This document shows positions 42,008-54,500 of a stretch of 64,000 nt of DNA, in pieces (within the stretch, counting starts at the first letter, position 1; every line of letters begins with the position of its first letter). The position numbers were made by a program, and so were the translations under genes. Location: NCBI RefSeq assembly GCF_003614435.1, contig NZ_CP025546.1:3844001-3908000 (forward strand), written 5' to 3'. The notes under the pieces were generated by a model. That model did no database searches, was not told the origin of the DNA, and saw only the letters and a program-made list of their open reading frames with translations. Origin of the DNA: Mycobacterium paragordonae. Lineage in GTDB: Bacteria; Actinomycetota; Actinomycetes; Mycobacteriales; Mycobacteriaceae.

Positions 42008-43042
42008 TTGCTGACGAGGCGGAGAAATCGCTTGTATCAGCGGATTGTTGTATTTGTGAGTTTGCTCACTCTGGCTGGGCTCGGTTCGGGGTGTTCATCG
42101 AATCCCCTCGACTCCGGGCCACCGACCATCGAACCCGCGCAACCGGCCGTTTCTCCGCCTGCCCAGAACCCTGCCGGCGTGGTGCGGCCCCTGGAGGGTC
42201 ACCCGCAGAGCGCGTTGTTCGACGCCGGCTCCCGACAACTGGTGGTGCTGTCTCCCGGCGTCAATGCCGCGGCACCGGCCAGCATCGCTGTGCTCGGCGC
42301 GCAGGGTGCTGCGCGCGCGATCACCCTGCCGGGGCCCGCCACCGCCGTGACCGGCGACGGGCAGGGCACGGTCTATCTGGCGGCACGTGACGGTTACCTC
42401 ACGGTGAACCTGGCTACCGGCCAGAGCGTCCGGACGACGGTCGCGGGCGGTCAGGAGTTCACCGCCATCGCCCGCCGCGCCGACGGCAGACTCATGCTGG
42501 GCAGCGCGGACGGTGCGGTGTATGCGCTCGCCCCCGACGGCACGGTGGCCAACCGCAACAAGATCTTTGCGCGCGTGGATGCCCTTGCCGCCCAAGGGAA
42601 CACGACGGTGGTACTGGATCGCGGCCAGACTTCGGTGACCACTATCGGCGCCGACGGCCGCGCCGCGCAGTCGCTGCGGGCCGGCGAAGGTGCCACCACG
42701 CTGGCCGCCGATCCGCAGGGCAGGGTGCTGGTCGCCGATACGCGCGGGGGCCAGCTGCTGGTGTACGGGGTCGACCCGCTGATCCTGCGCCAGGCCTTCC
42801 CGGTGCGGCAGTCCCCGTACGGCCTGACCGGGTCCGGCGCACTGGCGTGGGTGTCCCAGACGGCATCCAACACCGTCATTGGTTACGATCTGAGCACCGG
42901 AATACCCGTGGAAAAGGTGCGTTACCCAACCGTGCAGCAACCGAACTCGCTGGCCTTCGACGAGGCCTCAGACACCTTGTACGTGGTGTCGGGGTCGGGC
43001 GCGGGGGTGCAGATCATCGAGCATGCCGGGGGCAAGCCGTGA
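42008..43042 (+). CDS. lppL: Lipoprotein LppL with beta-propeller-like body
   Basis: The precursor has 344 residues from the TTG at 42008, chosen because GGGAG lies 7 nt upstream and the product then starts MLTRRRNRLYQR like the M. tuberculosis protein. The signal peptide ends in the lipobox GLGSGC. The body contains repeated strand-rich units (LFDAGSRQLVVLSPG; GQGTVYLAARDGYLTVNLAT; DGRLMLGSADGAVYALAPDG; PQGRVLVADTRGGQLLVYGV; ASDTLYVVSGSGAGVQIIEH), typical of a seven-bladed propeller such as NHL/YncE. It is probably anchored outside the cytoplasmic membrane. An ATG at 41939 in the same frame is less likely. Confidence 0.88.
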   Translation: MLTRRRNRLYQRIVVFVSLLTLAGLGSGCSSNPLDSGPPTIEPAQPAVSPPAQNPAGVVRPLEGHPQSALFDAGSRQLVVLSPGVNAAAPASIAVLGAQGAARAITLPGPATAVTGDGQGTVYLAARDGYLTVNLATGQSVRTTVAGGQEFTAIARRADGRLMLGSADGAVYALAPDGTVANRNKIFARVDALAAQGNTTVVLDRGQTSVTTIGADGRAAQSLRAGEGATTLAADPQGRVLVADTRGGQLLVYGVDPLILRQAFPVRQSPYGLTGSGALAWVSQTASNTVIGYDLSTGIPVEKVRYPTVQQPNSLAFDEASDTLYVVSGSGAGVQIIEHAGGKP

Positions 43043-43095
43043 GCCCGGGACCCGCGCCGCGGTGGAGCCGGCTGCCGGCCGGCTGGGAAGCCGAC

Positions 43096-43302
43096 ATGTC
43101 CGACGAGTACGAGTGGGCGCCCTTGCGGCTGCCGCCGGATGTAACGCGGCTCAGCGCGTCCACCCGGCTGTCCATCGAGGCCGAGTACCGCGGCTGGGAG
43201 CTGACCAGAGTGCGGCTTTACACCGATGGCAGTAGACGAGTCTTGTTGCGCCGCAAAAAGACTCGCCTGGATAACCGGTTGCCTGAACAGTCGGAATCGT
43301 GA
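43096..43302 (+). CDS. DUF5703 family small protein
   Basis: The protein has 68 residues from the ATG at 43096, which has GGGAAG 6-7 nt upstream. It begins [20 protein letters not shown] with [19 protein letters not shown] following, the compact DUF5703 pattern of actinobacteria. A GTG at 43039 overlapping the lppL stop as GTGA is an alternative start that would add 19 residues. Its own stop overlaps the pyrD start as GTGA. The function is unknown. It is easily missed because of its size. Confidence 0.8.
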   Translation: MSDEYEWAPLRLPPDVTRLSASTRLSIEAEYRGWELTRVRLYTDGSRRVLLRRKKTRLDNRLPEQSES

Positions 43303-44393
43303 CCTCGATGTACGGGCTGCTGCGCGGCCTGTTGTTCACGGTGCCGGCCGAGCGCGTCCACACTGCGGTGTTCGCGGGATTGCGCGGCGTCACGGCGCCG
43401 GGTCCGGTGCGCCGGCGGCTGGGCCGATGGCTCGGGCCCACCGACCCGGTGCTGGCCAGCACCGTGTTCGGTGTGCGCTTTCCGGGGCCGCTCGGGCTGG
43501 CGGCCGGCTTCGACAAAGACGGGACCGGGCTGTCCGTCTGGGGCGCAATGGGTTTCGGGTACGCCGAGATCGGCACCGTCACCGCTTACGCGCAGCCGGG
43601 CAATCCGGCGCCGCGGTTGTTCCGGCTGCCCGAGGACCGGGCGTTGCTCAACAGGATGGGCTTCAACAATCACGGTGCCGGCGCTCTGGCGGCACGACTG
43701 GCCCAGCACGTGCCCGACGTTCCATTGGGTGTCAACATCGGTAAGACCAAGAAGACCCCGCCTGAGCAAGCTGTCGACGATTACCGTTGGAGCGCAAGAC
43801 TATTGGCGCCGCTGGCGTCCTATCTTGTGGTGAACGTCAGCTCGCCGAACACTCCCGGACTGCGTGATCTGCAGGCCGTCGAATCGCTGCGGCCGATCCT
43901 GGTGGGCGTCCTGGCCGAATCGGCGGGCACCCCGGTATTGGTCAAGATCGCCCCGGATCTGTCCGATTCGGATGTCGACGACATCGCTGACCTGGCCGTC
44001 GAGCTGGGTCTGGCCGGCATCGTCGCGACCAACACCACCATCTCGCGGGACGGGCTGCGCACCCCGGGTGTGGACGCGCTGGGTGCCGGCGGAATCTCCG
44101 GGCCACCGGTGGCCCGCCGCGCCGTGGAGATACTGCGGCGGCTCTACGACCGGGTCGGCGATCGTCTGGTGCTGATCAGCGTCGGCGGTATCGAGACGGC
44201 CGACGATGCCTGGGAACGCATCACCGCGGGTGCCTCGCTGCTGCAGGGCTACACCGGGTTCATCTACGGCGGAGGCTTGTGGGCCAAGGAGATTCACGAC
44301 GGCATCGCCCGCCGCTTGCACGACGGCCGATTCGCGTCGCTGAGCGAAGCCGTCGGCTCGGCGGTGGGCAACCGGAAGAGGCCGCCGGGTTGA
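43299..44393 (+). CDS. pyrD: Dihydroorotate dehydrogenase (quinone) PyrD, class 2
   Basis: The protein has 364 residues from the GTG at 43299; an ATG three codons later (43308) is equally plausible. The N-terminal helical part ([20 protein letters not shown]) is the membrane-associating extension of class 2 enzymes. The FMN barrel shows [30 protein letters not shown], the catalytic Ser region [16 protein letters not shown] and [18 protein letters not shown] with [19 protein letters not shown]. It oxidises dihydroorotate to orotate in pyrimidine synthesis and passes electrons to menaquinone. It is translationally coupled to the DUF5703 gene. Confidence 0.96.
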   Translation: MTSMYGLLRGLLFTVPAERVHTAVFAGLRGVTAPGPVRRRLGRWLGPTDPVLASTVFGVRFPGPLGLAAGFDKDGTGLSVWGAMGFGYAEIGTVTAYAQPGNPAPRLFRLPEDRALLNRMGFNNHGAGALAARLAQHVPDVPLGVNIGKTKKTPPEQAVDDYRWSARLLAPLASYLVVNVSSPNTPGLRDLQAVESLRPILVGVLAESAGTPVLVKIAPDLSDSDVDDIADLAVELGLAGIVATNTTISRDGLRTPGVDALGAGGISGPPVARRAVEILRRLYDRVGDRLVLISVGGIETADDAWERITAGASLLQGYTGFIYGGGLWAKEIHDGIARRLHDGRFASLSEAVGSAVGNRKRPPG

Positions 44394-44394
44394 A

Positions 44395-44408
44395 CGGCGG
44401 GAACGCCG
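44395..44408. terminator. GGAA-tetraloop stem between pyrD and the PE_PGRS gene
   Basis: CGGCG (44395-44399), GGAA, CGCCG (44404-44408) form a short GNRA-capped stem followed by CCCTTT in the 20-bp gap between the convergent stops. It is a candidate bidirectional terminator. Confidence 0.4.
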
Positions 44409-44413
44409 CCCTT

Positions 44414-47400
44414 TCAGCCGGCAGCGCCACCGGGTAGCCCGCCGGCCCCACCGGTGCCCGCGGAACCGCCGGCACCGCCATTGCCGCCCGTATTTCCGAC
44501 GGGACCCTGGCCGGACTTACCACTACCACCGCCGGTGCCGGCGCTGCCGGTGTCGCGGCCGGTGCCCCCGGTGCCGCCGGTTCCGCCGGTGCCTCCGGTG
44601 CCACCCGTCCCGCCCGGCCCGGATGCCGAGTTGCCGCCGGTTCCGCCGGTGCCACCTGCGGCGGCGTCGCCGCCTCTGCCCCCGGCGCCCTGGCTCTGCT
44701 TGGTGCCGTCTCCCCGGCCGCCATCGCCCCCGTTGCCGCCGTCGCCACCGAAACCACCGGTGCCGCCGTTACCGGCGCTGCCGCTGCCGGTGCCCGCACC
44801 GCCGACTCCCCCGGCGCCGGCGGTGCCGCCCGCTCCGCCTTGAGCGCCGTAACCGCTGATGATGCCGGCGCCACCACCCCCGCCAGTGCCGCCGGTCCCG
44901 CCCTGGCCGCCGACACCGCCGCTGCCTCCGCCGTCTCCACCGACCCCGCCAGCCCCGGCCACCCCGCCGGTGCCGCCCTTGCCGCCGACGGCGCCGTTCG
45001 CCGAGGTATTACCGGTGTTGCTGCCGCCGGCGCCTCCGGTGCCGCCGTGGCCGCCCAGACCGCCCACGCCGCCCTGACCGCCGCGGACGCCGCCGATGCC
45101 CGCGCCGCCGCTGCCGCCCTGACCGCCGGCGCCGCCTTGGCCGCCTTGAGAACCGGCGCTGGGTGTGGCGCTCGAGACGCCGGCTTGGCCGGTGCCGCCG
45201 GTGCCGCCGGTCCCGCCCGTGCCGCCCCTGCCTCCGCTGCCTGATATCCCGGCGGCGCCACCATCGGTGCCCGTCCCAGCGGCGCCGGCGAGGCCGCCGG
45301 TTCCGCCTTTACCGCCGGCGGCTCCGCTGGCGTTCACCCCGGTGGCGGTGGTGCTGCCACCGGCGCCGCCGCTGCCGCCCTGGCCTCCGACACCGCCCTG
45401 CCCGCCTTGGCCGCCACCGATGCCGTTGAATCCGGCGCCGCCGGCGCCGCCCTGCCCACCAGTACCGCCGGCGCCGCCCTGGCCACCCGCGGTGGGTGCG
45501 GAGCTCGAGACGCCGGATTGACCGGTGCCGCCGCTACCGCCGGTGCCACCGACTCCGCCGTTGCCACCGCTGCCGGCCACGCCCGCCGCCCCGCCGTCGG
45601 TGCCGTGGCCGGCGGCACCGGCAGTGCCTCCGGTTCCGCCTTTGCCGCCGGTGGCTGCGTTGGCATTGACTCCGGTGCCGGTGTTGTTGCCGCCGGTACC
45701 GCCGATGCCGCCCTGGCCGCCGACGCCGCCCTGGCCACCTTGGCCACCGCCGACGCCGCCGATGCCCGCGCCGCCGGCGCCGCCCTGCCCGCCGGCGCCG
45801 CCCTGGCCGCCCTGCACACCGGCGGTGGGCGCCGTGCCCGACGCGCCGGCCTGCCCGGTGCCGCCGGTGCCGCCGACTCCCCCGGTGCCGCCCTTGCCGC
45901 CGGCGCCGACCGCACCTGCCGCACCGCCGTCGGTTCCCTGGCCGCCGGCACCGGCGGTGCCGCCGGTGCCGCCCTGTCCCCCCGCCGCGCCGATACCAGC
46001 GCTGGTGCCGGTATCGGATCCACCGGCACCGCCGGCACCGCCCTGGCCGCCGACGCCGCCTATGCCGCCCTGGCCCCCGCCGACGCCGCCGATCCCCGCA
46101 CCGCCGTCGCCGCCCTGCCCGCCGGCGCCGCCCTGGCCGCCCTGCACGCCGGCCGTCGGCGCCGTGCCCGACGCGCCGGCCGGTGCACTGCCTCCCACCC
46201 CGCCGGTACCCCCGCTGCCGCCCTTCCCGCCGACGCCGATCGACCCGTCGGCTCCCCCGTCGGTTCCGGAGCCACCCGCGCCCGCCGTGCCGCCGGTGCC
46301 GCCTTGACCACCCGCAGCGCCCATGCCCGCTTTGCCCCCGGTGCTGGCGCCGCCATCGCCCCCGGCACCGCCCTGGCCGCCGACGCCGCCCGTGCCGCCC
46401 TGGCCACCGCCGACGCCGCCGATGCCGGCGCCACCGTCACCACCCCGCCCGCCGGCGCCGCCCTGGCCACCGTGCGCGCCGGGCGTGGGTGTGTTGCCCG
46501 ACTGGCCGGGTTGTGCGCCGCCCCCCGCACCGCCGGTGCCCCCGGTGCCGCCTTTTCCGCCGACTCCGATCGACCCGTCCGCTCCGCCGTCGGTGCCGGA
46601 ACCGCCGACTCCTGCGGCACCGCCGGCACCGCCCTGTCCACCCACTGCACCCATGCCGGTCTTGGTTCCGGTGTTGGCCCCGCCGTTACCCCCCGCACCA
46701 CCCTGGCCGCCGACACCGCCCTGGCCGCCCTGGCCACCGCCCACCCCGTCGATTCCGGCACCGCCGGCGCCACCCTGCCCGCCGTCGCCGCCGAGGCCAC
46801 CCTGCAGACCGGCCGTGGGAGCGCTCGCGCTGCTGGTCCCGGCCCCGCCGCTGCCGCCCGCGCCTCCGGTACCGCCGGCACCGCCGACCCCGCCCCGGCC
46901 GGCACTGCCGTCGGCGACAAGTCCGGCACCGCCCGCCCCGGCCGTACCTCCGACGCCTCCGGTGCCGCCCTGTCCGGCCTGCGCCCCCGTGCCTACTGCG
47001 GCGCCACCGGTGCCGCCGATACCTCCGGCCCCGCCGGTTCCGCCCTGGCCGCCGATGCCGAACAGCGCCTGTCCGCCGGCTCCGCCGGCGCCCCCCGTGC
47101 CGCCGGTAGCACCGCTGCCCTGCGGTCCGGCGATGCCCGTGCCACCGGCACCGCCATCACCGCCGGCCCCGCCGTGGCCACCGATCCCGAACACGCCGCC
47201 GGTGCCGCCCATTCCGCCGGTCCCACCCGTCCCGCCGGTCATGGCGGTAGCTCCTACGGCGCCGGCACCGCCGGCACCACCGGCACCGCCTACGCCGGCC
47301 AACGCGGCCGTGCCGCCGTCTCCCCCGGTACCACCTACCGCGCCGACCCCGCCGGTACCGCCGGCGCCGCCGACGCCGATGAACGACCCAGCCCTGCCAC

Positions 47401-48109
47401 CGCTGCCGCCATGCCCACCGCTGCCGAGCGGATCGGCCCCGCCCGTTCCGCCTTGTCCGCCATTGCCGAGAAACAGCGCCGAACCGCCCTGGCCGCCGTA
47501 CCCGCCGGCACCGCCCGTTCCGCCCGCACCGCCCGAGCCGAGCAGCCAGCCACCGGTGCCGCCGGTGCCGCCGACCCCGCCTGAGCCGCCGGTTCCGCCG
47601 GTGCCACCGGAGCCGATCAGCCCGGCCGAACCGCCGGTACCGCCAGGGGCATTCACGTCGCTGCTACTGCCGCCCTTGCCGCCGTTGCCGATCAGGATGC
47701 CGCCGTCCTGTCCGGGCTGACCGACCGGCCCGCTGGCCCCGGCGGCGCCGTTGCCGATCAACGGCCGTCCGAACACTGCTTCCGTCGGCGCATTGATCAC
47801 GTTGAGGATGGTTTGCAACGGCGCCGCGTTCGCCGCTTCGGCGGCGGTGTACGCCTGGCCACTCGAATTCAGGGCCCCGGCCAGCTGGTCGTGATAGTCC
47901 GTCAAGTGGGCACTGAGGCGTTGGTAGTCCTGGCCATGGCCGGCGAAGAACGCGGCCACCGCGGCCGAGACTTCGTCGGCGCCGGCAGCCAGGATGCGAG
48001 TCGTCGAAGCGGCGGCCGCGGCGTTCGCCGCACGCAGTTCAGAGCCGATACTCAAGGCATCGGATGCCGCCGCTGCCAACGCTTCTGGACTGACGATCGT
48101 GAAGGACAT
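44414..48109 (-). CDS. PE_PGRS family protein with 110-residue tandem modules
   Basis: The protein has 1231 residues from the ATG at 48109, with AAGGGA 7 nt upstream (a preceding ATG at 48112 is adjacent). The PE domain spans about residues 1-95 ([20 protein letters not shown]) and carries the YTAAE type VII secretion motif near its end. A short linker with [16 protein letters not shown] leads to about 1100 residues of Gly-Gly-X triplets. The PGRS part contains six successive modules of about 110 residues, each with [14 protein letters not shown], a TG-rich insert, GTDGGA and a GxAPTAG-like boundary. It is probably exported by ESX-5 and located at the cell surface. It is divergent from the PPE gene. 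Confidence 0.93.
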   Translation of the reverse strand: MSFTIVSPEALAAAASDALSIGSELRAANAAAAASTTRILAAGADEVSAAVAAFFAGHGQDYQRLSAHLTDYHDQLAGALNSSGQAYTAAEAANAAPLQTILNVINAPTEAVFGRPLIGNGAAGASGPVGQPGQDGGILIGNGGKGGSSSDVNAPGGTGGSAGLIGSGGTGGTGGSGGVGGTGGTGGWLLGSGGAGGTGGAGGYGGQGGSALFLGNGGQGGTGGADPLGSGGHGGSGGRAGSFIGVGGAGGTGGVGAVGGTGGDGGTAALAGVGGAGGAGGAGAVGATAMTGGTGGTGGMGGTGGVFGIGGHGGAGGDGGAGGTGIAGPQGSGATGGTGGAGGAGGQALFGIGGQGGTGGAGGIGGTGGAAVGTGAQAGQGGTGGVGGTAGAGGAGLVADGSAGRGGVGGAGGTGGAGGSGGAGTSSASAPTAGLQGGLGGDGGQGGAGGAGIDGVGGGQGGQGGVGGQGGAGGNGGANTGTKTGMGAVGGQGGAGGAAGVGGSGTDGGADGSIGVGGKGGTGGTGGAGGGAQPGQSGNTPTPGAHGGQGGAGGRGGDGGAGIGGVGGGQGGTGGVGGQGGAGGDGGASTGGKAGMGAAGGQGGTGGTAGAGGSGTDGGADGSIGVGGKGGSGGTGGVGGSAPAGASGTAPTAGVQGGQGGAGGQGGDGGAGIGGVGGGQGGIGGVGGQGGAGGAGGSDTGTSAGIGAAGGQGGTGGTAGAGGQGTDGGAAGAVGAGGKGGTGGVGGTGGTGQAGASGTAPTAGVQGGQGGAGGQGGAGGAGIGGVGGGQGGQGGVGGQGGIGGTGGNNTGTGVNANAATGGKGGTGGTAGAAGHGTDGGAAGVAGSGGNGGVGGTGGSGGTGQSGVSSSAPTAGGQGGAGGTGGQGGAGGAGFNGIGGGQGGQGGVGGQGGSGGAGGSTTATGVNASGAAGGKGGTGGLAGAAGTGTDGGAAGISGSGGRGGTGGTGGTGGTGQAGVSSATPSAGSQGGQGGAGGQGGSGGAGIGGVRGGQGGVGGLGGHGGTGGAGGSNTGNTSANGAVGGKGGTGGVAGAGGVGGDGGGSGGVGGQGGTGGTGGGGGAGIISGYGAQGGAGGTAGAGGVGGAGTGSGSAGNGGTGGFGGDGGNGGDGGRGDGTKQSQGAGGRGGDAAAGGTGGTGGNSASGPGGTGGTGGTGGTGGTGGTGRDTGSAGTGGGSGKSGQGPVGNTGGNGGAGGSAGTGGAGGLPGGAAG

Positions 48110-48506
48110 CATTGAATCCCTTGCGTTCGATTGCGTTTCGATGCCGAGCCAGTGCTCCATTGACCACCTTTGACCGATTGGCACCGCACCACCCTCGGGC
48201 GGCTGGTCGATTTGCGGGATGAAATTTCCTCCTCCTATTGGGGGAGACCACTCGCGGCGTCATACCGTTTCCGACGGCTAATGCGGTGCCGCTGCGATGT
48301 TGGAAAGCGCACTGTCTGAATGGTTTTCGTCTTCCGTGAGCGGCTGGGCGCAAGGCTGTCGGCCGTGTTCACCGATGCCGAGAACCGTGCTGTCGGGCGT
48401 TTGCGGATTTCACCGAATTCCCCTCGAATGACGGTGATTCCGCTCGGCGCCTGCCCGCAGGCCCCCACCGCGGCGCCGACCGAACGGGGCGGCTTGAGGA
48501 GATGAG
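48110..48506. other. Divergent promoter region between PE_PGRS and PPE-MPTR genes
   Basis: The 397-bp gap separates two divergent surface-protein genes. It is less GC-rich than the flanking repeats. Both genes have near-start ribosome binding sites (AAGGGA for PE_PGRS, GAGGAGATGAG for PPE). I see no gene, no strong repeat and no unambiguous -35/-10 pair. Confidence 0.6.
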
Positions 48507-51500
48507 ATGGATTTCGCGAGGTTTCCGCCAGAGCGCAATTCCTGGCGGATGTTCGCCGGTCCCGGACCGAGCCCCATCCTCGCGGCCGCCGCGGCCTGGG
48601 GGGGCCTGGCCACTGAACTGGGTTCGTGCGCAACGGCCTTTGCCCGGCTGACGGCCGGCTTGGCCGGTTCATCCTGGCAGGGCGCAGCATCGGCGGCGAT
48701 GCTGGACACGGTCGCGCCCTACGTGGCGTGGCTGAGTGAGGCGGCGGTCGACGCCGAGCAGGCGGCCACCCAAGCCCGTTTGGCGGCGGGCGCTTTCGAG
48801 GCCGCGCGAGCCGCCACCGTGCCCCCGCAGATCATCTCGACCAATCGAGCCGCACTGATCCGGTTGGTGTCGGCGAACCTGTTCGGGCTGAACGCGCCGG
48901 CGATCGCCGCCGTCGAGGCCGAATATGAGCAGATGTGGGCCCAAGATGTGTCCGCATTGTTCGCCTATCACGCCGAGGCTGCGACGATTGCCTCGGCGCT
49001 AACTCCCTTCGCACCAGCGCATTCGGGCAGTACCGCCGCGGCGGCCGACCCGCGCTTCGCGAACCTGGGCTTCGCGAACCTGGGCACCGGCAACATCGGG
49101 CGCGCAAATATCGGCAACTTCAATATCGGATCCGCGAACTTCGGCAATGCGAACATCGGCAGCGGGCACATCGGCGACGGCAACCGCGGCTTCGGAAATC
49201 GCGGCGACGACAATTTCGGCCTGGGGAACCTCGGTGACCGCAATATCGGGCCCGGCAATCTCGGCAGCGGAAATCGGGGCGGCTGGAATGCCGGCAGCGC
49301 CAACACCGGCTTCGCGAACTCCGGCGACTCCAACTTCGGTTTCGCCAACACAGGCAGTAACAACCTGGGCATCGGGCTCACCGGAAACGGCGAAATCGGC
49401 TTCGGTGCAATCAATTCCGGCGCCGGCAATCTCGGGTTGTTCAACTCGGGCACCGGAAACGTCGGCCTGTTCAACTCCGGCACCGGCAACATCGGCATCG
49501 GAAACTCGGGCACCGGGAACTGGGGCATCGGGAATCCGGGCGCCGGCAACACCGGCATCGGCAATACCGGCGGCTACAACACCGGATTCTTCAACACAGG
49601 CAACGTCAACACCGGGCTGAGCAACAGCGGCAACTACAACACCGGGTTCTTCAACGCGGGCAGCACCAACACCGGCAGCTACAACTCGGGCAGCTTCAAC
49701 ACCGGGGGTCTGAATTCCGGCAGCTACAACACGGGCTATTACAACACCGGGAATGTCAACACCGGCGCGTTCATCCGCGGCAACTACAGCAACGGCCTCT
49801 TCGTCACCGGTGATAACCAGGGCCAGATCAGCGCCCATATCGCGATCGACATCCCGACCATTCCCATCGACATCGCATCGAACAATCCGGTCAACCAGAC
49901 ACTGGTGGTGGGCGGCCAGGACTGGATCATCCCCGGCTACACCTATCCCCTGACGTACTTCCTGAACGGTGCCTTCTACGTGGGACCCGTCGACATCTCG
50001 CCGTCGACTCTCACCGCCCCGACGGTCACCGTGGTCATCGGCAGCGCGACCACGTCCATCGACGCCGCTGTCGTCGGTGCCCTGCAGGGCGGGACCATCG
50101 AAATCCTCGATATTCCGGCGGCTCCGGGGTTCGGTAATTCGACCACCACCCCGTCCTCGGGATTCTTCAACTCCGGCACCGGCGCGGTATCGGGCTTCGC
50201 CAACACCGGCACCGACACCTCCGGCTTCCGCAACCAAGCCACCACCACCCTCTCGGGCTACCGCAACACCGGCACCCTGCAATCCGGCCTGGCCAACTAC
50301 GGCACCACCACCTCCGGCATCTACAACACCGCCACCGGCCACGTCTCCGGACTCCTCAACACCGGCACCGACCTAGCCGGCATCCTGCGCAACAGCACCA
50401 CCGGCACCGCAGTCAACGCCGGCCTAGCCAACACCGGCATCTACAACACCGGCTTCGGCAACACCGGCAACCACAACTGGGGCAACGGCAACCTCGGCAA
50501 CCACAACCTCGGCAGCGGCAACCACGGCAACCACAACCTCGGCAGCGCCAACACCGGCAACCACAACATCGGCTTCGGCAACACCGGCGACAACAACATC
50601 GGCATCGGCCTGACCGGCACCGGCCAACACGGCCTCGGCCCACTAACCAACGGCACCAACAACATCGGCCTGTTCAACACCGGCACCAACAACATCGGCT
50701 TCTTCAACTCCGGCAACGGCAACTGGGGCATCGCCAACTCCGGCAACTACAACACCGGCATCGCCAACCCCGGCAACACCAACACCGGCCTCTTCAACAC
50801 CGGCACCAACAACACCGGCATCGCCAACATCGGCAACAACAACACCGGCCTGGCCAACACCGGCGACACCAACACCGGCAGCTACAACCCCGGCCACTAC
50901 AACACCGGCCCCGCCAACCCCGGCAACTACAACACCGGCATCGCCAACCCCGGCAACACCAACACCGGCCTGGCCAACACCGGCACCATGAACAACGGAC
51001 TACTCTGGCGCGGCGACAACCAAGGCCAAACCGGCGCCTACTACGCGATCCATGTCCCCGAGATCGCCCTGAACCTGACCGCCACCATTCCTGTCAACGT
51101 CCCAATCAGCGGCAGCTTCACGACCACCGTCTACCACGGCATCACGATCGAGGACATTCCCTTCGGCACCACCGTCGCCCTTGGCCCCATCCCGGTGCTC
51201 GAGGGCACCATCAACTCCCTCACCATTCCGCCCGTGTATGCGACCGGGCCCACACCGGCGATCCAGATCGGAAACCCCGACGGCTCCACCGTGATCGTCA
51301 TCCCCGCCTTTGCCAGTCTCGGGCCTGCCGACCTGACCCTGATCGACTTCGGCGGCGGCCCGGGATTCGGCAATTCCACCACCAGTCCGTCGTCGGGCTT
51401 CTTCAACTCCGGCACCGGCGCCGCATCGGGTTTCGCGAACGTCGGCGCGGACAGTTCCGGTTTCCGCAATTTCTCGTCGGGCGAGGTGTCGGGGTTCCGC

Positions 51501-54500
51501 AACGTCGGCTCGTTCTTGTCGGGCGTGACGAACCTGGGCGACACCGTTTCGGGAGTCTTCAACACCGGCGTCGGGTCGCCGGCTGATGTCTCAGGGGTGG
51601 CCAACCTCGGCACCAATCTCGCCGGTTGGTACCGCGACAGCGTGACCGGGACGACGTCCTACAACCTCGGCCTGGCCAACGTCGGCTCGCTGAATGTGGG
51701 CTTCGGCAACCTCGGCGACTACAACCTCGGCGTCGGCAACGACGGGGACCTGAACCTCGGCGGCGGCAATGCCGGCGCCCTCAACGGCGGCTTCGGCAAC
51801 CTCGGCGGACACAACTTCGGTTCGGCGAATCTCGGTGACCACAACATCGGCCGCGCCAACCTCGGTGACTACAACCGCGGATTCGCCAACGCGGGCAACC
51901 AGAACAGCGGCGTCGCCAACACCGGTGACTTCAACGTCGGCTTCGGCAACACCGGCTCGGGCAACATCGGCATCGGGCTCACCGGCAACGGTGAAATCGG
52001 TTTCGGCGCAATGAATTCCGGCAGTGCCAACAGCGGCCTGTTCAACTCGGGAACCGGCAACACCGGGCTGTTCAACTCCGGCACCGGTAACGTCGGCATC
52101 GGCAACTCCGGCACCGGCAACTGGGGAATCGGCAACAGCGGTCACCTCAACACGGGTCTGCTCAACTCCGGCGACATCAACACCGGCGTCGTCAACCCCG
52201 GTGCCGTCAACACCGGCTTCGGCAATGCGGGCGACTACAACTCGGGCAGCTTCAACACCGGCAGCTTCAACACCCTCGGATTCAACCCCGGTTCGTACAA
52301 CACCGGTCTGGCGAACACCGGCCACTACAACACCGGCGCGGCCAACGCGGGCAACGTCAACACCGGAATATTCATCGCCGGGAACTACAGCAACGGTCTG
52401 CTGTGGCGCGGTGACTACCAGGGTCTGATCGGTTACAGCTACACCTTCTCCCTGCCGGACACCGCCATTCCCATCGACGCCGGCATCACCATCCCGATCA
52501 ACATTCCGATCAGCGCCACCCTGGGCACCCTGACCGTGCAGGGCTTCACCATCCCCAAATACACCGCCGATATCAACGTCCTGGGCACCGGAGAGACGCA
52601 GGCTGTGAGCATCGGCCCCATCACCTTCGGAAACATCGTCATCTCCCTTCCCGCTATCGAGATGACGATCGGCGGACCGACAACCGCTCTCAGCCTGAAC
52701 GGGACAGGTCAGATCGGCCCCGTCGTCATCCCGATTATCGACATCCCGGCGGCCCCGGGCTTCGGCAACTCGACCAGCGTCCCGTCGTCCGGCTTCTTCA
52801 ACTCCGGCGCCGGCAGTTCCTCGGGATTGGCCAACATCGGGGCCAACAACTCGGGTTTCTTCAACGTCGGCACCGGTGGCACCGGAATGTCGGGCGCCAA
52901 GAACGTCGGCGACCTCTTATCGGGCATGGCGAACCTCGGAAACACCATGTCGGGTCTGTTCAACACCAGCACGCTGGACCTCAGCACGGCCGCCGACGTG
53001 TCGGGTGTGGCCAACCGGGGCAGCGACGTGGCGGGACTGTTCGGCACCTTCGCGGTCTCCAACCTCGGCTTCGCCAACGACGGCAGCATGAATTTGGGCA
53101 GCGGAAACGTCGGCGACTTCAACCTCGGCAGCGCCAACATCGGCAGCCACAACGTCGGCAGCGCGAACATCGGGAGTTTCAACCTGGGCTTCGGAAACCA
53201 CGGGATGCACAACGCCGGTTCCGGCAACGTGGGCGAGCACAACCTCGGGTTCGCGAACAGCGCAGACTACAACCGCGGCTTCGCGAACGCGGGCGATCAC
53301 AACTTCGGGTTCGCGAACAGCGGCAACGCCAATATCGGCTTCGGCAACACCGGCGACGGGAACATCGGCATCGGCCTCACCGGCACCGGCGAGGTCGGGT
53401 TCGGCGCCCTGAATTCCGGCACCGGCAATCTCGGGCTGTTCAACTCCGGCACCGGAAACGTCGGCTTGTTCAACTCCGGCACCGGAAACATCGGAATTGG
53501 CAACTCCGGCAACGAAAATCGCGGCATCGGCAACGCGGGAGTCGGCAACCACGGCATCGAGAACGCCGGCAGCCACAACGCGGGCTGGTGGAATGCCGGC
53601 ACGGGCAACACCGGCATCGGCAACCCTGGCGACTACAACACGGGGATCTTCAACGTCGGCGCCACGAACACCGGCCTGGCCAACCCCGGCAACTACAACA
53701 CCGGCAGCTACAACCTTGGCAGCACCAACACCGGCGGCTTCAACTCAGGCGACTACAACACCGGTTTCGTCAACCCCGGCGACTACAACACGGGTCTGTT
53801 GAACACCGGCGGGGTCAACACCGGCGCGTTCAATGCCGGCAACTACAACAACGGTTTCTTCTGGCGAGGCGACTATCAGGGGCTCTACGGATTCCACGCC
53901 GGCATCCACATCCCCGAATTCTCGCCGCTGGACCTCAATTTCGAAATCCCGGTCAATATCCCCATCACAGTCGGATTCGCCGACATCGTCGTCAATCCGT
54001 TCACCATCAAACCGATCACGATCAGTGCCTTGGGATCGTCGTATCTCAGCATCACATTCAGCACCATTTCCATCCCGGCGATCACCGGAGTCCTGCCGAT
54101 CGTCAATGTTCAGATCGGCGGCCCGGACACGTCCATCCCGATTGCCATCAACAGCGGCATCGGCCCGATCGACATCACGTTCATCGACATTCCGGCGGCG
54201 CCGGGGTTCGGCAATTCGACCACCACCCCGTCCTCGGGATTCTTCAACACCGGCACCGGCGCGGTATCGGGCTTCGCCAACACCGGCACCGACACCTCCG
54301 GCTTCCGCAACCAAGCCACCACCACCCTCTCGGGCTACCGCAACACCGGCACCCTGCAATCCGGCCTGGCCAACTACGGCACCACCACCTCCGGCATCTA
54401 CAACACCGCCACCGGCCACGTCTCCGGACTCCTCAACACCGGCACCGACCTAGCCGGCATCCTGCGCAACAGCACCACCGGCACCGCAGTCAACGCCGGC

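Noticed and set aside
45407..47584. Long Ala/Pro-rich open frames opposite the PE_PGRS gene
   Set aside because: They are complements of GGX repeats; the PE domain with its ribosome binding site fixes the coding strand.
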